A stretch of 64,000 nt of DNA from WHSW01 sp963851045 (GTDB lineage: Bacteria > Actinomycetota > Thermoleophilia > Solirubrobacterales > 70-9): contig CAWKNC010000001.1 of NCBI GenBank assembly GCA_963851045.1, forward strand, positions 186,001 through 250,000. The letters run 5' to 3'. The translations under genes were made by a program, and so were the position numbers. A model generated the notes under the pieces. That model had not been told where the DNA came from and did no database searches. It worked only from the letters and a program-made list of their open reading frames with translations. Below are positions 1-8,414 of the stretch, piece after piece; within the stretch, counting starts at the first letter, position 1, and each line of letters begins with the position of its first letter.

Positions 1-764
1 ATGTTCCGCTTGGTTTCGCAGCCCTTCGCGCTGTCGCGATCGGCACCCCCGTCGCACACGTCAGTGCCGGTGCCGCCGTCGAGGTCATCCTCGCCGCCGC
101 GGCCGTAGAGCTTGTCGGCGTTCTCCGCCCCACGCATCTTGTCGTTCGCGTTCGAGCCGTAGAGCCGGTCGTCGTTACCGCCGCCGTCCATGAGCTTTGG
201 CGCGATGTCGGGTGTCTTCGTCCGCAGGATGTCGTCGTGGGTGAAGCCGAGCAGCGTGTCGGCGCCCCCGGCGATGATCACGTCGTCGTTGAAGCCGCCA
301 TCGAGGATGTCGATGCCGTCATCGCGAATGCGCCCCGGCTTTCCGCCAAAGCCCTCGATCTTGTCGTCGCCAGCGCTGCCGAGGACCTTGTCGTTGCCGG
401 GCCCGCCGATGATCAGGTCGTTCTCCTCCTCGCCATAGATCCGGTCGTTGCCGGGACCGCCGATGAGGATGTCGTTGCCGCGGCCTCCGCAGAGGATGTC
501 GTTGCCCTTTCCGCCCTTGATGACGTCCCTACCGCGGCCGCCGTTGATCAGATCCCTGCCCCCCTCGCCGAAGATGCGGTCATTCGACTCAGGCCCGATC
601 ACGCTCGCGTTTCCGTTGCCCAGATGGAAGTTGTCGCCTGGCTTGAGGCGGTCCTTCCACTTGGTGCAGATCGCCGCCTCCTGCGCGGAGACGGGCGCGG
701 GGTTGAGCACGAGCAGGGCCGCAACCGCCGCAACCAAAACCAGAATCCCGCGGGTCGGCTTCAC
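1..764 (-). CDS. Secreted beta-roll (RTX-like calcium-binding repeat) protein, 3' end outside window
   Basis: The visible 254 codons start at a GTG (764-762), 10 bp after the stop of birA. A signal peptide comes first (hydrophobic LVLVAAVAALLVLNPAPVSA, cut near AQEA). It is followed by tandem nonapeptide-type repeats such as GGRGNDILIGGPGNDRIYG and GGTGTDVCDGG, the GGxGxDxux pattern that binds calcium in parallel beta-rolls. The protein is therefore probably exported and folded by extracellular calcium. No type I secretion genes are nearby, and the Sec-type signal suggests Sec export. The C-terminus lies beyond the window edge. No catalytic domain is visible in the part seen, so no activity is assigned. 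Confidence 0.8.
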   Translation of the reverse strand, partial: MKPTRGILVLVAAVAALLVLNPAPVSAQEAAICTKWKDRLKPGDNFHLGNGNASVIGPESNDRIFGEGGRDLINGGRGRDVIKGGKGNDILCGGRGNDILIGGPGNDRIYGEEENDLIIGGPGNDKVLGSAGDDKIEGFGGKPGRIRDDGIDILDGGFNDDVIIAGGADTLLGFTHDDILRTKTPDIAPKLMDGGGNDDRLYGSNANDKMRGAENADKLYGRGGEDDLDGGTGTDVCDGGADRDSAKGCETKRN

Positions 765-774
765 CGGTGCAACG

Positions 775-1488
775 CTACCTAAGTCGAAGGGTCACCTCGC
801 CCGAGCCGAGCGCGACCCGATCGCCACCCCCGACCTCGACGACGAGGTTGCCGCGGTCGTCGACACCAGCTGCGACGCCATGACCATCGTCGCCGCCGGA
901 ACCGGTCCAGGTGATCGTGCGCCCGGTCAGCGCATCGCGAGCGCGGAAGGCGCCGAGCGTCTCGTCATGGGGCGCTTCGACCCAGCGCTCGAGGGCACCA
1001 CAGACCGCCTCACGGGCGCGGTTGACCGTGGCGCCGTGGCCGACCGATGTCGCCGGCCAGCGCAGGTCCGTCGGGAACTCATCCGCCTCGATCGAGAGGT
1101 TGAGCCCGATTCCAATAACTGCCCAGTTCGGTGGCCGCGCCTCGATCAGGACGCCCGCGACCTTGGCCTCGTCGATCCAGATGTCGTTCGGCCATTTGAT
1201 CCGAGCGCTGACCGGCGCGAGCGACTCGATCGCCTCGCAAACCGCGACCGGTACCGACAGCGGCAGGAGCACGTGCTCGAGCTCCAGCGGCTGCAGGACA
1301 GCCGAGAACAGCAGCGCCTTGCCGGGCGGCGCCGACCACACCCTGCCGCGCCGTCCGCGGCCGGCCGACTGCTCAGCAGCGGTCACGATCGTGCCGCTCG
1401 GGGTGCCCTCCTCGGCCAGCCCGCGAGCGATGTCGTTGGTCGAGCCCGTCGACTCGAGATGGATGTGGGGCTTGCCGAAGTTGGTCAC
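775..1488 (-). CDS. birA: Biotin--[acetyl-CoA-carboxylase] ligase
   Basis: A 237-residue biotin protein ligase that activates biotin as biotinyl-AMP and transfers it to the lysine of biotin carboxyl carrier domains. The catalytic-domain landmarks are visible in order: STGSTND near residue 15, the biotinyl-AMP loop GRGRRGR near residue 45, and KWPND near residue 100. There is no N-terminal helix-turn-helix, so this is a monofunctional ligase and not the BirA repressor type. The start is a GTG at 1488-1486. It diverges from the DUF222-HNH gene across a 58-bp gap that holds an SOS box, and the beta-roll gene follows 10 bp downstream. Confidence 0.93.
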   Translation of the reverse strand: MTNFGKPHIHLESTGSTNDIARGLAEEGTPSGTIVTAAEQSAGRGRRGRVWSAPPGKALLFSAVLQPLELEHVLLPLSVPVAVCEAIESLAPVSARIKWPNDIWIDEAKVAGVLIEARPPNWAVIGIGLNLSIEADEFPTDLRWPATSVGHGATVNRAREAVCGALERWVEAPHDETLGAFRARDALTGRTITWTGSGGDDGHGVAAGVDDRGNLVVEVGGGDRVALGSGEVTLRLR

Positions 1489-1539
1489 GGATCGAGGTAG
1501 TGGGCGAAAAGGTATCCGTCCGGCGGGGGTCGTAGCTTA

Positions 1540-1553
1540 CGAACATATGTTCG
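1540..1553. promoter_or_regulatory. LexA/SOS box overlapping the start codon of the DUF222-HNH gene
   Basis: The 14-bp sequence CGAACATATGTTCG is a perfect palindrome and matches the Gram-positive/actinobacterial LexA operator CGAAC-N4-GTTCG exactly. The ATG of the downstream gene (1547-1549) lies inside it. LexA bound here would cover the 5' end of the gene and could also touch the divergent birA promoter. 13E12/DUF222 genes are known DNA-damage-regulated genes in mycobacteria, which supports function. Binding itself is inferred. Confidence 0.8.
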
Positions 1554-2932
1554 ACTCCAGGCGAAGCTCTTCGACGGCCGTCGAGCCCGAGCCCGAGCTC
1601 GCCGCGGATCTTCCCCTCGAGCTGATCGAGCGCCAGATGGAGTCGCTGGCGGCTCGCATCACCGCCGCTAGCGCGCGCTGGATTGAGCTCGTCGGGGAGT
1701 TCGATCACCGTGAGGGATGGTCGGGCAGCGGCTGCCGCTCGACCTCGGAATGGATCGCGTGGCGATGTGCCGTGTCACCGCGGGCGGCTCGAGAGAACGT
1801 CAGGGTGGCGCGGCGGCTGCGCGCGCTGCCGCTCGTCCGGGCCGGATTCGAGGCGGGTGAGCTGAGCTACTCGAAGGTCCGTGTGCTCACCCGGGTCGCC
1901 GACGGCGAGAGCGAGGAGGACCTGATCGAGCTCGCGCGTCACGCCACCGCCGCCCAGCTCGAGCGGATGGTGAGAGCCGCCCGACGCGTCGCCGCAATCG
2001 AGGCCGACGAAGCGCAGCGCACAGCTTTCGTGCAGTGGTCCTGGGATGACGACGACGGATGCCTGCACGTGAGCGCCAAGCTGGGGCCAACGGATGGCGT
2101 GCTCTTTTTGCGGGCGCTGGAGTCGGCTCAGGCGTCGCTACACGAGCTGAACCTGGGCGAGGCCGAGGAGCTCGCCGACGACCGCGGCCCCGCGGGGCCG
2201 CGAAAGGCAGGCGCACCTCCCTTCCCCACGAACGCCGAGGGGCTGGCGGCAATGGCCGAGAACTCTCTGGCCCGATCGACCGTGGGCAACTCGTCAGCCG
2301 CCGAGCGCTTCCAGGTCATGGTCCACGTCGACGCCGCCACCCTGGCTTGCGATGAGCCAGGGCCTCGTTTAACGCGCGCCGGCACCTGCTCGGTCGGTGG
2401 TGGCCCGGGAATCGCGGCCGAGACCGCTCGGAGGCTCTCTTGCGATTGCTCGCTGGTTGCCGTCGGCGACGACGCTGAAGGCGAGCCTGTGGAGGTCGGG
2501 CGCCGCACCCGCTCGATACCGCCGGCCACACGACGGGCGCTCGTTGCCCGCGACGGGCGATGTCAGTTTCCCGGCTGCGAGCGCCACCGCTTCGTCGACG
2601 CCCATCACATCCGCCACTGGGCCCACGGGGGCGAGTCGACGCTCGGCAATCTGGTCCTCCTCTGTCGGTATCACCACCGACTTGTTCACGAGGGCGGCTT
2701 CTCGCTCACGCTCGATCGCCTCGGCGCGCGAACCTTCACCCGCCCGGACGGTGTCGAGCTCGAGCCCTCACCACGGCAGGCGTTACCCCGCGCGGCACCA
2801 GCCGCAGCGCCCAAACGACGCGCCGGGCCGCTTCTCAGTGGCGCGGGTGAGCCGATCGACCTGGCAGCGTGCGTTGACGCGGTGCTTCAGGCAACCCGGC
2901 GGCCCGCGAGGCTGACGCCGACGCCCGCTTGA
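1547..2932 (+). CDS. DUF222 (13E12 repeat family) protein with C-terminal HNH endonuclease domain
   Basis: A 461-residue protein with an N-terminal DUF222 region (about residues 20-330) rich in Arg/Glu helices, and a C-terminal HNH nuclease-like domain. The domain reads CQFPGCERH, then VDAHHIRHW, then NLVLLCRYHHRLVH, which supplies two Cys pairs for structural zinc and the His-Asn-His active site. The ATG at 1547 is chosen because DUF222 homology begins just after it and it lies within the SOS box. The natural role of the family is not established; it is often multicopy in actinobacteria and damage-inducible in mycobacteria. The last 98 bp overlap the convergent beta-roll gene. Confidence 0.88.
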   Translation: MFDSRRSSSTAVEPEPELAADLPLELIERQMESLAARITAASARWIELVGEFDHREGWSGSGCRSTSEWIAWRCAVSPRAARENVRVARRLRALPLVRAGFEAGELSYSKVRVLTRVADGESEEDLIELARHATAAQLERMVRAARRVAAIEADEAQRTAFVQWSWDDDDGCLHVSAKLGPTDGVLFLRALESAQASLHELNLGEAEELADDRGPAGPRKAGAPPFPTNAEGLAAMAENSLARSTVGNSSAAERFQVMVHVDAATLACDEPGPRLTRAGTCSVGGGPGIAAETARRLSCDCSLVAVGDDAEGEPVEVGRRTRSIPPATRRALVARDGRCQFPGCERHRFVDAHHIRHWAHGGESTLGNLVLLCRYHHRLVHEGGFSLTLDRLGARTFTRPDGVELEPSPRQALPRAAPAAAPKRRAGPLLSGAGEPIDLAACVDAVLQATRRPARLTPTPA

Positions 2933-3743
2933 GTCGGCGCCGGCGCGTCTCGCAGGCCATCACTGAGTCGCCTGGGCCGCTCGCGAGTGCGATGTCGCGG
3001 CCCGCACCGCAATCGACGACGTCCGGCCCCTCCCCCGCCGCTGAGAGCAAGTCGTTGCCGCCAAGCCCGAACATCCGGTCGGGACCGTCGCCGCCGAAGA
3101 TCAGGTCCGTTGCGGCTCCCCCAGCGATCACGTCAGCGCCCATGCGCCCGGCGAGAGAGGTCGGAGATCGCCAGGGCCCTTCGAATCCGCCACCGCCGGC
3201 GAGGCTGATCACGTTGTCGCCCTCGCCGGCGTCAAGGCGCAGCGTCGCCGCCGGATTGCTGACGACGTCGGCTGAGAGCCCTCCGTCGAAGTCCAGATCG
3301 AGCACAGCTGCACCGCCCAGGACTCCGCCTGCGACGCGGTCTGAGGCGGGCCCGAGAGCGATTCCCATCTGGCCGCGACCGAGACGCGCATCCACGACGA
3401 CACCCGGGGGCAGCGGGGCCTGCCGCAGATCGATCCCAAGCGCTACGGGCTGACGCGGGCGGGATGGCCCAACGATGATCGTGCGGGTGTCACCACGGCG
3501 CGGCAGCGAACCGCTGCAGCCAATCGGTCGGCTCCTGCCGTCGGCGACGGCGATCACGTCCGTCTCGGGGCGGATCAGCACGACCCCCGGAGCACGCACC
3601 TTCAGCACGCCGCTCCCGTAATCGAAGTAGCAGCTGATTTGCGATGGACCAGCCGCGGCATCCGACGGCGCGGCTGCAACGGCACCGAGCGCCGCTGCGA
3701 GAAGAGAAACGATGATCGCGACCCCCCTAACCCGGGTCCTCAC
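2835..3743 (-). CDS. Secreted beta-roll (RTX-like) protein coupled to the hem operon
   Basis: A 302-residue protein with a signal peptide (VAIIVSLLAAALGAVAAAPS) and glycine/aspartate-rich repeats in the C-terminal half, for example GGDGPDRMFGLGGNDLL and DCGAGRDIALASG, typical of calcium-binding beta-roll turns. The GTG start (3743-3741) overlaps the stop of cobA/hemD by the 4-bp GTGA arrangement, so it is probably translated from the heme operon transcript. The last roughly 30 residues are basic and low-complexity and overlap the 3' end of the convergent DUF222-HNH gene. No enzymatic motif is visible. Why a calcium-binding exoprotein should be coupled to heme genes is unknown. Confidence 0.75.
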   Translation of the reverse strand: MRTRVRGVAIIVSLLAAALGAVAAAPSDAAAGPSQISCYFDYGSGVLKVRAPGVVLIRPETDVIAVADGRSRPIGCSGSLPRRGDTRTIIVGPSRPRQPVALGIDLRQAPLPPGVVVDARLGRGQMGIALGPASDRVAGGVLGGAAVLDLDFDGGLSADVVSNPAATLRLDAGEGDNVISLAGGGGFEGPWRSPTSLAGRMGADVIAGGAATDLIFGGDGPDRMFGLGGNDLLSAAGEGPDVVDCGAGRDIALASGPGDSVMACETRRRRLKRASASASRAAGLPEAPRQRTLPGRSAHPRH

Positions 3744-5248
3744 CCTCCTCCCGCGTCGTGAAGTAGGGCCTCGACGAGGCCCTCGACGTCATGGCGGTCT
3801 GCTTCGACATCGACGTTCATCCCGAGGTCACGCACGGTTTGGCTGGTGATCGGTCCGATCGAGACGATCCGGGCCGACGCCGGGAAGTCATCGCCAAGTG
3901 CTTCGACCAGATTGCGGACGGTCGACGACGAGGTGAAGGTCACGTAGTCGGCCTCCTGAGCCATGGCGACAGCGGCGGGCTCGGGCTGCTCGCGAACGGT
4001 CTCGTAGAGGGCCACGACGTCGAGCTTTGCACCTCGGTCGCGCAACCAGTCCGGGATCACATCCCGTGCCTCGGCTGCGCGGGCGACGAGAACCGGGCGG
4101 CCGTTGACGTCGACGGCCTCAAGTGCCTCGATCAGGCCCTCGGCGACGAACCGCTCGGGGACGATGTCCGCGATCACCCCTCGTTCTGCGAGAGCCCTGG
4201 CGGTTCCCGGACCGATGGCCGCAATCGTCGCGTTTGCAAACGCGCGCGCATCGCGCCCGGCAGCGGCCAGCGCGTCAAAGAGGAAGCGCACGCCGTTGGG
4301 GCTGGTCAGGCAGATCAGGGCGTAGGTATGAATGCCTGCGACCGCGTCGACGACCTCGGCGGTCTCGAGGCGCGGCTCGATCCTGATCGCGGGCAGCTCG
4401 ACGACCTCGGCGCCGAGATCTCGAAGCGTCGCGGCAAGCCCACTCGCCTGCGCGCGTGCCCGGGTGACGACGACGCGGCGGCCGTGCAGCGGCCTGCGCT
4501 CAAGCCACGCAATCGCGTCGCGGCGGGCGGCGACCGGGCCGAAGAGGAGGATCGCGGGGGCTCGCAGCCCGGCATCGGCGACTGCCGCCGGTAGCTCCGT
4601 GAGCGTCGACGAAACCGTTCGTTGGCCAGGGTGCGTACCGCGCTCGATGGCGGCAGCCGGCTCGGACGGGTCGCGGCCGGCGGCGGCCAGGCGCTCGGCG
4701 ATCACGGGGAGATTCTTGACGCCCATGTAGAGGACGAGCGTTCCCGGAAACCTTGCGAGCGCCTCCCAGTCGAGCATCGTCTCGGGCTTGGCGGGATCCT
4801 CGTGACCGGTGACGAACGCGACCGCCGATGCATCGTCGCGGTGAGTCACGGGGATGCCGGCGTAGGCGGGCGCCGCGATCCCCGCGGTCACCCCCGGGAT
4901 GACCTCGAAGGCGACGCCGGCGTCGGCAAGCGTCTCGGCCTCCTCGCCGCCGCGACCGAAGACGAACGGGTCGCCGCCCTTGAGGCGAACGACGCTGCGC
5001 CCGGCACGAGCCCGCTCCACCATGAGCGCCTCTATCTCCTCCTGCTCCATCGCGTTCGCGCCCGGTGCCTTGCCGACATACACACGCTCGGCGTCGGCGC
5101 GCGCGCCGTCGAGCGCGCCGGCGGGGATCAGGCGGTCGTAGAGAAGGACGTCCGCCGCGGCGATCAGATCGAGCGCCCGGCGGGTCATCAGCCCCGGATC
5201 GCCCGGACCAGCGCCCACGAGGTAGACGACGCCCGCTCGCGCGCTCAC
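3740..5248 (-). CDS. cobA/hemD: Uroporphyrinogen-III C-methyltransferase / uroporphyrinogen-III synthase fusion
   Basis: A 502-residue bifunctional enzyme. The N-terminal half (about 1-245) is a SUMT/CobA tetrapyrrole methylase with VGAGPGDPGL, LKGGDPFVFGRGGEE and VIPGVTAG, the SAM-binding landmarks; it makes precorrin-2 from uroporphyrinogen III. The C-terminal half (about 255-500) is HemD (uroporphyrinogen-III synthase), recognisable from FTSSSTVRNLVEAL and the GPIT segment. The fusion channels the product of HemC either to heme or to siroheme/cobalamin. The GTG at 5248 is chosen because it makes a 4-bp overlap with the hemC stop and directly precedes the methylase beta-strand. Confidence 0.93.
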   Translation of the reverse strand: MSARAGVVYLVGAGPGDPGLMTRRALDLIAAADVLLYDRLIPAGALDGARADAERVYVGKAPGANAMEQEEIEALMVERARAGRSVVRLKGGDPFVFGRGGEEAETLADAGVAFEVIPGVTAGIAAPAYAGIPVTHRDDASAVAFVTGHEDPAKPETMLDWEALARFPGTLVLYMGVKNLPVIAERLAAAGRDPSEPAAAIERGTHPGQRTVSSTLTELPAAVADAGLRAPAILLFGPVAARRDAIAWLERRPLHGRRVVVTRARAQASGLAATLRDLGAEVVELPAIRIEPRLETAEVVDAVAGIHTYALICLTSPNGVRFLFDALAAAGRDARAFANATIAAIGPGTARALAERGVIADIVPERFVAEGLIEALEAVDVNGRPVLVARAAEARDVIPDWLRDRGAKLDVVALYETVREQPEPAAVAMAQEADYVTFTSSSTVRNLVEALGDDFPASARIVSIGPITSQTVRDLGMNVDVEADRHDVEGLVEALLHDAGGG

Positions 5249-6129
5249 GCCTCTGCCTCCATACGCGCCTTCGCGAGGATGGCCGCCGCGCCCGCCTCGA
5301 CCATGCGCGCGACCAGTTCCTCGCCGAGCGCCGCAGGTTGAGTCGGGTCGCCCGCAATGCGATCGCGCACCCACGCGCCGCCATCGGCAAGTCCGACGTA
5401 TCCGCGCAGCCCGAGCTCCTCCCCCTCGAAGCGCGCGCAGATCCCCACGGGGGTGTCGCAATCCGCCTCGAGTGCCCTGACCGCGGCACGCTCGGCGGTG
5501 AGCTCGATCAGCGCCTCCGCGCTCGTGATCGCGGCGGCCGCCTCGGCAGCCTCCTCGTCGTCCGCGCGCGCCTCGATCGCCAGCGCACCCTGTCCCGCAG
5601 CGGGCGTCATCTGCTCGAGCGTGAACTCGAAGGCGATCTCCGCGGCCCGATCGAGGCGAGCCAGCCCGGCCGCCGCCAGAATGATCGCGCCGTAATCACC
5701 GTCGGCAAGCTTGCCGAGACGCGTGTCGACGTTGCCGCGGATCTCGCGCACATCGAGATCGTCGCGCAGGGCGAGTAGCTGCGAGCGACGCCGCAGGCTG
5801 GCCGTGCCGACGACAGCTCCCGCGGGAATATCCGCGACGGAGACCGGAGGTCCGATCAACGCGTCGTGGACGTTCTCGCGCCCGGGAACACCAACGAGGG
5901 CAAGCCCCTCGGGTCGCTCGGTCGGGAGGTCCTTCGCCGAGTGGACAGCGAGATCAGCCATACCGTCGAGGACCGCGAGCTCGACACCCCTGACAAAGCG
6001 CGCCTTGTCGCCGACCGCAGCGTCGTCGGTCTTTACCGGCACGATCTCAGCGTCGCCGATCGCCTCGGCAACGAGCCGCGCCTGCACGAGCGCGAGCGCA
6101 CTCGTGCGAGTCGCGATCCTGAGACTCAC
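5245..6129 (-). CDS. hemC: Porphobilinogen deaminase (hydroxymethylbilane synthase)
   Basis: A 294-residue HemC that polymerises four porphobilinogens into hydroxymethylbilane, which HemD encoded just downstream then cyclises. Landmarks are RTSALALVQA at the N-terminus, the catalytic-loop region VHSAKDLPT, LRRRSQLL, and the dipyrromethane-cofactor cysteine at about residue 224 in ALEADCDTPVG. The ATG overlaps the hemA stop by 4 bp and its own stop overlaps the next start by 4 bp, so it is translationally coupled on both sides. Confidence 0.96.
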   Translation of the reverse strand: MSLRIATRTSALALVQARLVAEAIGDAEIVPVKTDDAAVGDKARFVRGVELAVLDGMADLAVHSAKDLPTERPEGLALVGVPGRENVHDALIGPPVSVADIPAGAVVGTASLRRRSQLLALRDDLDVREIRGNVDTRLGKLADGDYGAIILAAAGLARLDRAAEIAFEFTLEQMTPAAGQGALAIEARADDEEAAEAAAAITSAEALIELTAERAAVRALEADCDTPVGICARFEGEELGLRGYVGLADGGAWVRDRIAGDPTQPAALGEELVARMVEAGAAAILAKARMEAEA

Positions 6130-7475
6130 GGCGCGCGGCGCGAGTTCCTGTTGCGGCGCTCGCCAAGATCGGAAACCTCCGCTCCGGACGACTCGAGCGG
6201 CTCGCTGCCGGGGTCGAGTCCGAAGAGCTCACGAAGGGCCGCGACCTTCACGTATGCATCGCGTTCGGAGGCGCTGCGACGCAGCCGCAGGGTCGGCTCG
6301 TGAAGCAGGCGTGAGGCGATCGCACGAGCCGCTGCCGCAAGGCGCTCGCGGTCCGCGTCGGTGAGTCCCTCCCACCGCCGATCGTTCTCATCGAGGACGC
6401 GCTCGACGATCTCGTCGGCGTGCTGGCGTAGCGCGGAGAGAGTCGGCGCGACCTCCTGACCCGCGAGCCAGGCGTCGTAACGAGTGAGCTCGGTCCGCAG
6501 GATGACCTCGACTCGGCGGGCCTCCGCCTCGCGTCCGGAGGTATTTCGCTCGACCAGCGTCTGCAGATCGTCCATGTCATAGAGGCTGACCCCCGCGATA
6601 TCGCGACAGGTCGGCTGAATGTCACGCGGGACGGCAAGATCGATGAGCAACAGGGGCCGGCCGTCTCGGGCGGCCATCACCTCGATGAGCCCGTCGTACT
6701 CGATCACCTGATGGGGCGAGCTGGTGGAGGTGACGACGATGTCCGCGCCCTCCAGCTGGTCGGGCAGCTCCTCGAATCGCACCGCGCTTCCGCCGAAGCG
6801 ATCAGCAAGGCCGATGGCGCGGTCGTAGTGGCGGTTGGCGATGAAGATCGCGCGAACGCCCTTCGCGGCGATCGCGCGGGCCGTGAGCTCGGCCGTCTCG
6901 CCCGCGCCAACGACCAGCACCCGGCGATCCTCGAGCTCACCCAGGGTTCGCTGCGCCAGCTCGACAGCCACCGAGGGGATCGACATCGCGCCCTCGGAGA
7001 TCGCGGTCTCGCTGCGCGCGCGCTTACCCGCGGCCAGCGCGCTGCGAAAAAGACGGTTGAGGATCGGGCCAGTTGCACCCTCGACCAGCGCCAGCTCATA
7101 CGCGCGCTTGACCTGGCCCTGCACCTCGCTCTCACCGACGATCATCGAGTCGAGCCCGGCCGTGACTCGCAACAGGTGCTCGGCCGCGGCCGTTCCGCGC
7201 TGCGAGTAGAGGTGTGCGACGAGTTCCGTCGGCTGGATCCCGGCCTCGCGCGCGAGCGCGCCGAGAGCCGCCGACTCGGCCCCCACCGCATCGGCGACGT
7301 AGAGATAGAGCTCGGTGCGGTTGCAGGTCGAGATTGCCGCCGCCTCGAGAATTTCCTCGCGCTCGGTGAGATCGGCGAGCACCCCGACGGCGCGTCCCTC
7401 GGTGAGTGCCATCCGCTCGCGCATCTCGAGCGGCGCGGTCTTGTGGGAGACGCCTAGTGAGAGGAGCTCAGCCAT
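6126..7475 (-). CDS. hemA: Glutamyl-tRNA reductase
   Basis: A 449-residue GluTR that catalyses the NADPH-dependent reduction of Glu-tRNA(Glu) to glutamate-1-semialdehyde, the committed step of the C5 tetrapyrrole pathway. The catalytic cysteine is C51 in STCNRTELY. The Rossmann domain follows (VLVVGAGETAELTARA) and then a helical dimerisation domain. The start overlaps the ccmD stop by 8 bp. Within the window hemA is followed by hemC and cobA/hemD, while hemL and hemB are absent, so the pathway must be completed elsewhere. Confidence 0.96.
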   Translation of the reverse strand: MAELLSLGVSHKTAPLEMRERMALTEGRAVGVLADLTEREEILEAAAISTCNRTELYLYVADAVGAESAALGALAREAGIQPTELVAHLYSQRGTAAAEHLLRVTAGLDSMIVGESEVQGQVKRAYELALVEGATGPILNRLFRSALAAGKRARSETAISEGAMSIPSVAVELAQRTLGELEDRRVLVVGAGETAELTARAIAAKGVRAIFIANRHYDRAIGLADRFGGSAVRFEELPDQLEGADIVVTSTSSPHQVIEYDGLIEVMAARDGRPLLLIDLAVPRDIQPTCRDIAGVSLYDMDDLQTLVERNTSGREAEARRVEVILRTELTRYDAWLAGQEVAPTLSALRQHADEIVERVLDENDRRWEGLTDADRERLAAAARAIASRLLHEPTLRLRRSASERDAYVKVAALRELFGLDPGSEPLESSGAEVSDLGERRNRNSRRAP

Positions 7476-7638
7476 CGGCCTTCCTTTGCTCGGCGATCTC
7501 GGCGAGCTCGCCCAGCTCGCGGTCGATGCGGGCCAGGCGCATGGACATGATCGCGACGTAGATCAGCAGCAACGCGAGGAAGACCATGTACGCCCCGGCG
7601 ACGTACTTGCCCGCCTCGTCGAGCGGAAGCGCGGGCAT
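7468..7638 (-). CDS. ccmD: CcmD-like small membrane protein
   Basis: A 56-residue protein with one transmembrane helix (AGAYMVFLALLLIYVAIMSM) followed by a charged amphipathic tail (RLARIDRELGELAEIAEQRK), the CcmD architecture. CcmD helps release holo-CcmE from the CcmABC complex in cytochrome c maturation system I. Its ATG (7638-7636) overlaps the ccmC stop by one base (TGATG), and it sits exactly between ccmC and hemA. Assignment rests on size, topology and position, because CcmD sequences are poorly conserved. Confidence 0.75.
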   Translation of the reverse strand: MPALPLDEAGKYVAGAYMVFLALLLIYVAIMSMRLARIDRELGELAEIAEQRKADG

Positions 7639-8384
7639 CAGCCGGTGCCTCCGGTCGCCTCGACCGGCTGTGGCGCGATCCGGGAGGCGGGACCGGTGGC
7701 GCCCTCGGCGTCGAGAGCGCGTCGCAGGCGGCCGATCCGAGCGCGCGACGACTTGGCGGCAAGCTCGAATCGCACGAGCGTCTCCCACAGGAGCGCCATT
7801 CCGGCGAAGCAGATCAGAAAGGTGGCCATCATCTTTGGCGGCAGGCCACCTTCACTGGTCGCGAAGACGCGCGGGTGAATCAGGGTCTCGGCGAGGCGCA
7901 CCGCGATGAAGTTGAGCGGGACGAACGCACCCGCCGTGACCGCGAAGACCGACGCGTAGCGGGCCTGGCGCTCGCGGTCCTCGATCGCGTAGCGCAGCGG
8001 GTAATAGGTGCAGTAGAGAAGAAAGACAATGAGGAAGCTGACCAGCGTCGGCTCGTCCCACACCCACCACTTGCCCCACGAGGCCTTCGCCCAAATCCCG
8101 CCGGTGATCAGCGCACCCACGCCGAAGATCACCGAGATATGGATCGAGACGTAGGAGCGCACGTCCCACTTCGAGTCTCCGGTTCGCAGGTGCAGGATCG
8201 CCTGGACCGCCGCCACCATGAAGCCGATCAGCGCGCAACTGGCGATCGGCACGTGCAGATAGAAGATCTTTTGGATGAATCCCTGGTCGGCCTCGTTCGG
8301 CGTCCAGAAAAAAACCAGGGCGAAGCCCGTCGTGATCGCGATCACGGTCAGGACCGGGAGGATGCGGGGGGCGCGAAAGCTCAT
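7638..8384 (-). CDS. ccmC: Heme exporter protein CcmC (cytochrome c assembly, heme-handling protein)
   Basis: A 248-residue, six-helix membrane protein with the tryptophan-rich heme-handling motif WGKWWVWDEPTLVSF. Conserved histidines lie on either side (IFYLHVPIAS and VSIHISVIFG), which are the axial heme ligands in the family. With CcmAB it loads heme onto the CcmE chaperone outside the membrane. It lies 30 bp after ccmB. CcmE, CcmF, CcmG and CcmH are not in the window. The family is close to CcsA/ResC, but the size and the ccmABD context favour CcmC. Confidence 0.9.
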   Translation of the reverse strand: MSFRAPRILPVLTVIAITTGFALVFFWTPNEADQGFIQKIFYLHVPIASCALIGFMVAAVQAILHLRTGDSKWDVRSYVSIHISVIFGVGALITGGIWAKASWGKWWVWDEPTLVSFLIVFLLYCTYYPLRYAIEDRERQARYASVFAVTAGAFVPLNFIAVRLAETLIHPRVFATSEGGLPPKMMATFLICFAGMALLWETLVRFELAAKSSRARIGRLRRALDAEGATGPASRIAPQPVEATGGTG

Positions 8385-8414
8385 TCGCCAAAGGTCTGAG
8401 AAGCGGCCATCCGG

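Noticed and set aside
448..1500. 350-codon plus-strand frame at the left end
   Set aside because: It lies antisense to birA and the beta-roll gene, both with clear motifs; composition is Arg/Pro/Ala noise.
3740..5461. Longer N-terminus for cobA/hemD starting at 5461
   Set aside because: The extra 71 residues are Arg/Gly-rich, lie antisense-like within hemC coding sequence, and precede the conserved methylase start; the GTG at 5248 gives the usual GTGA overlap.
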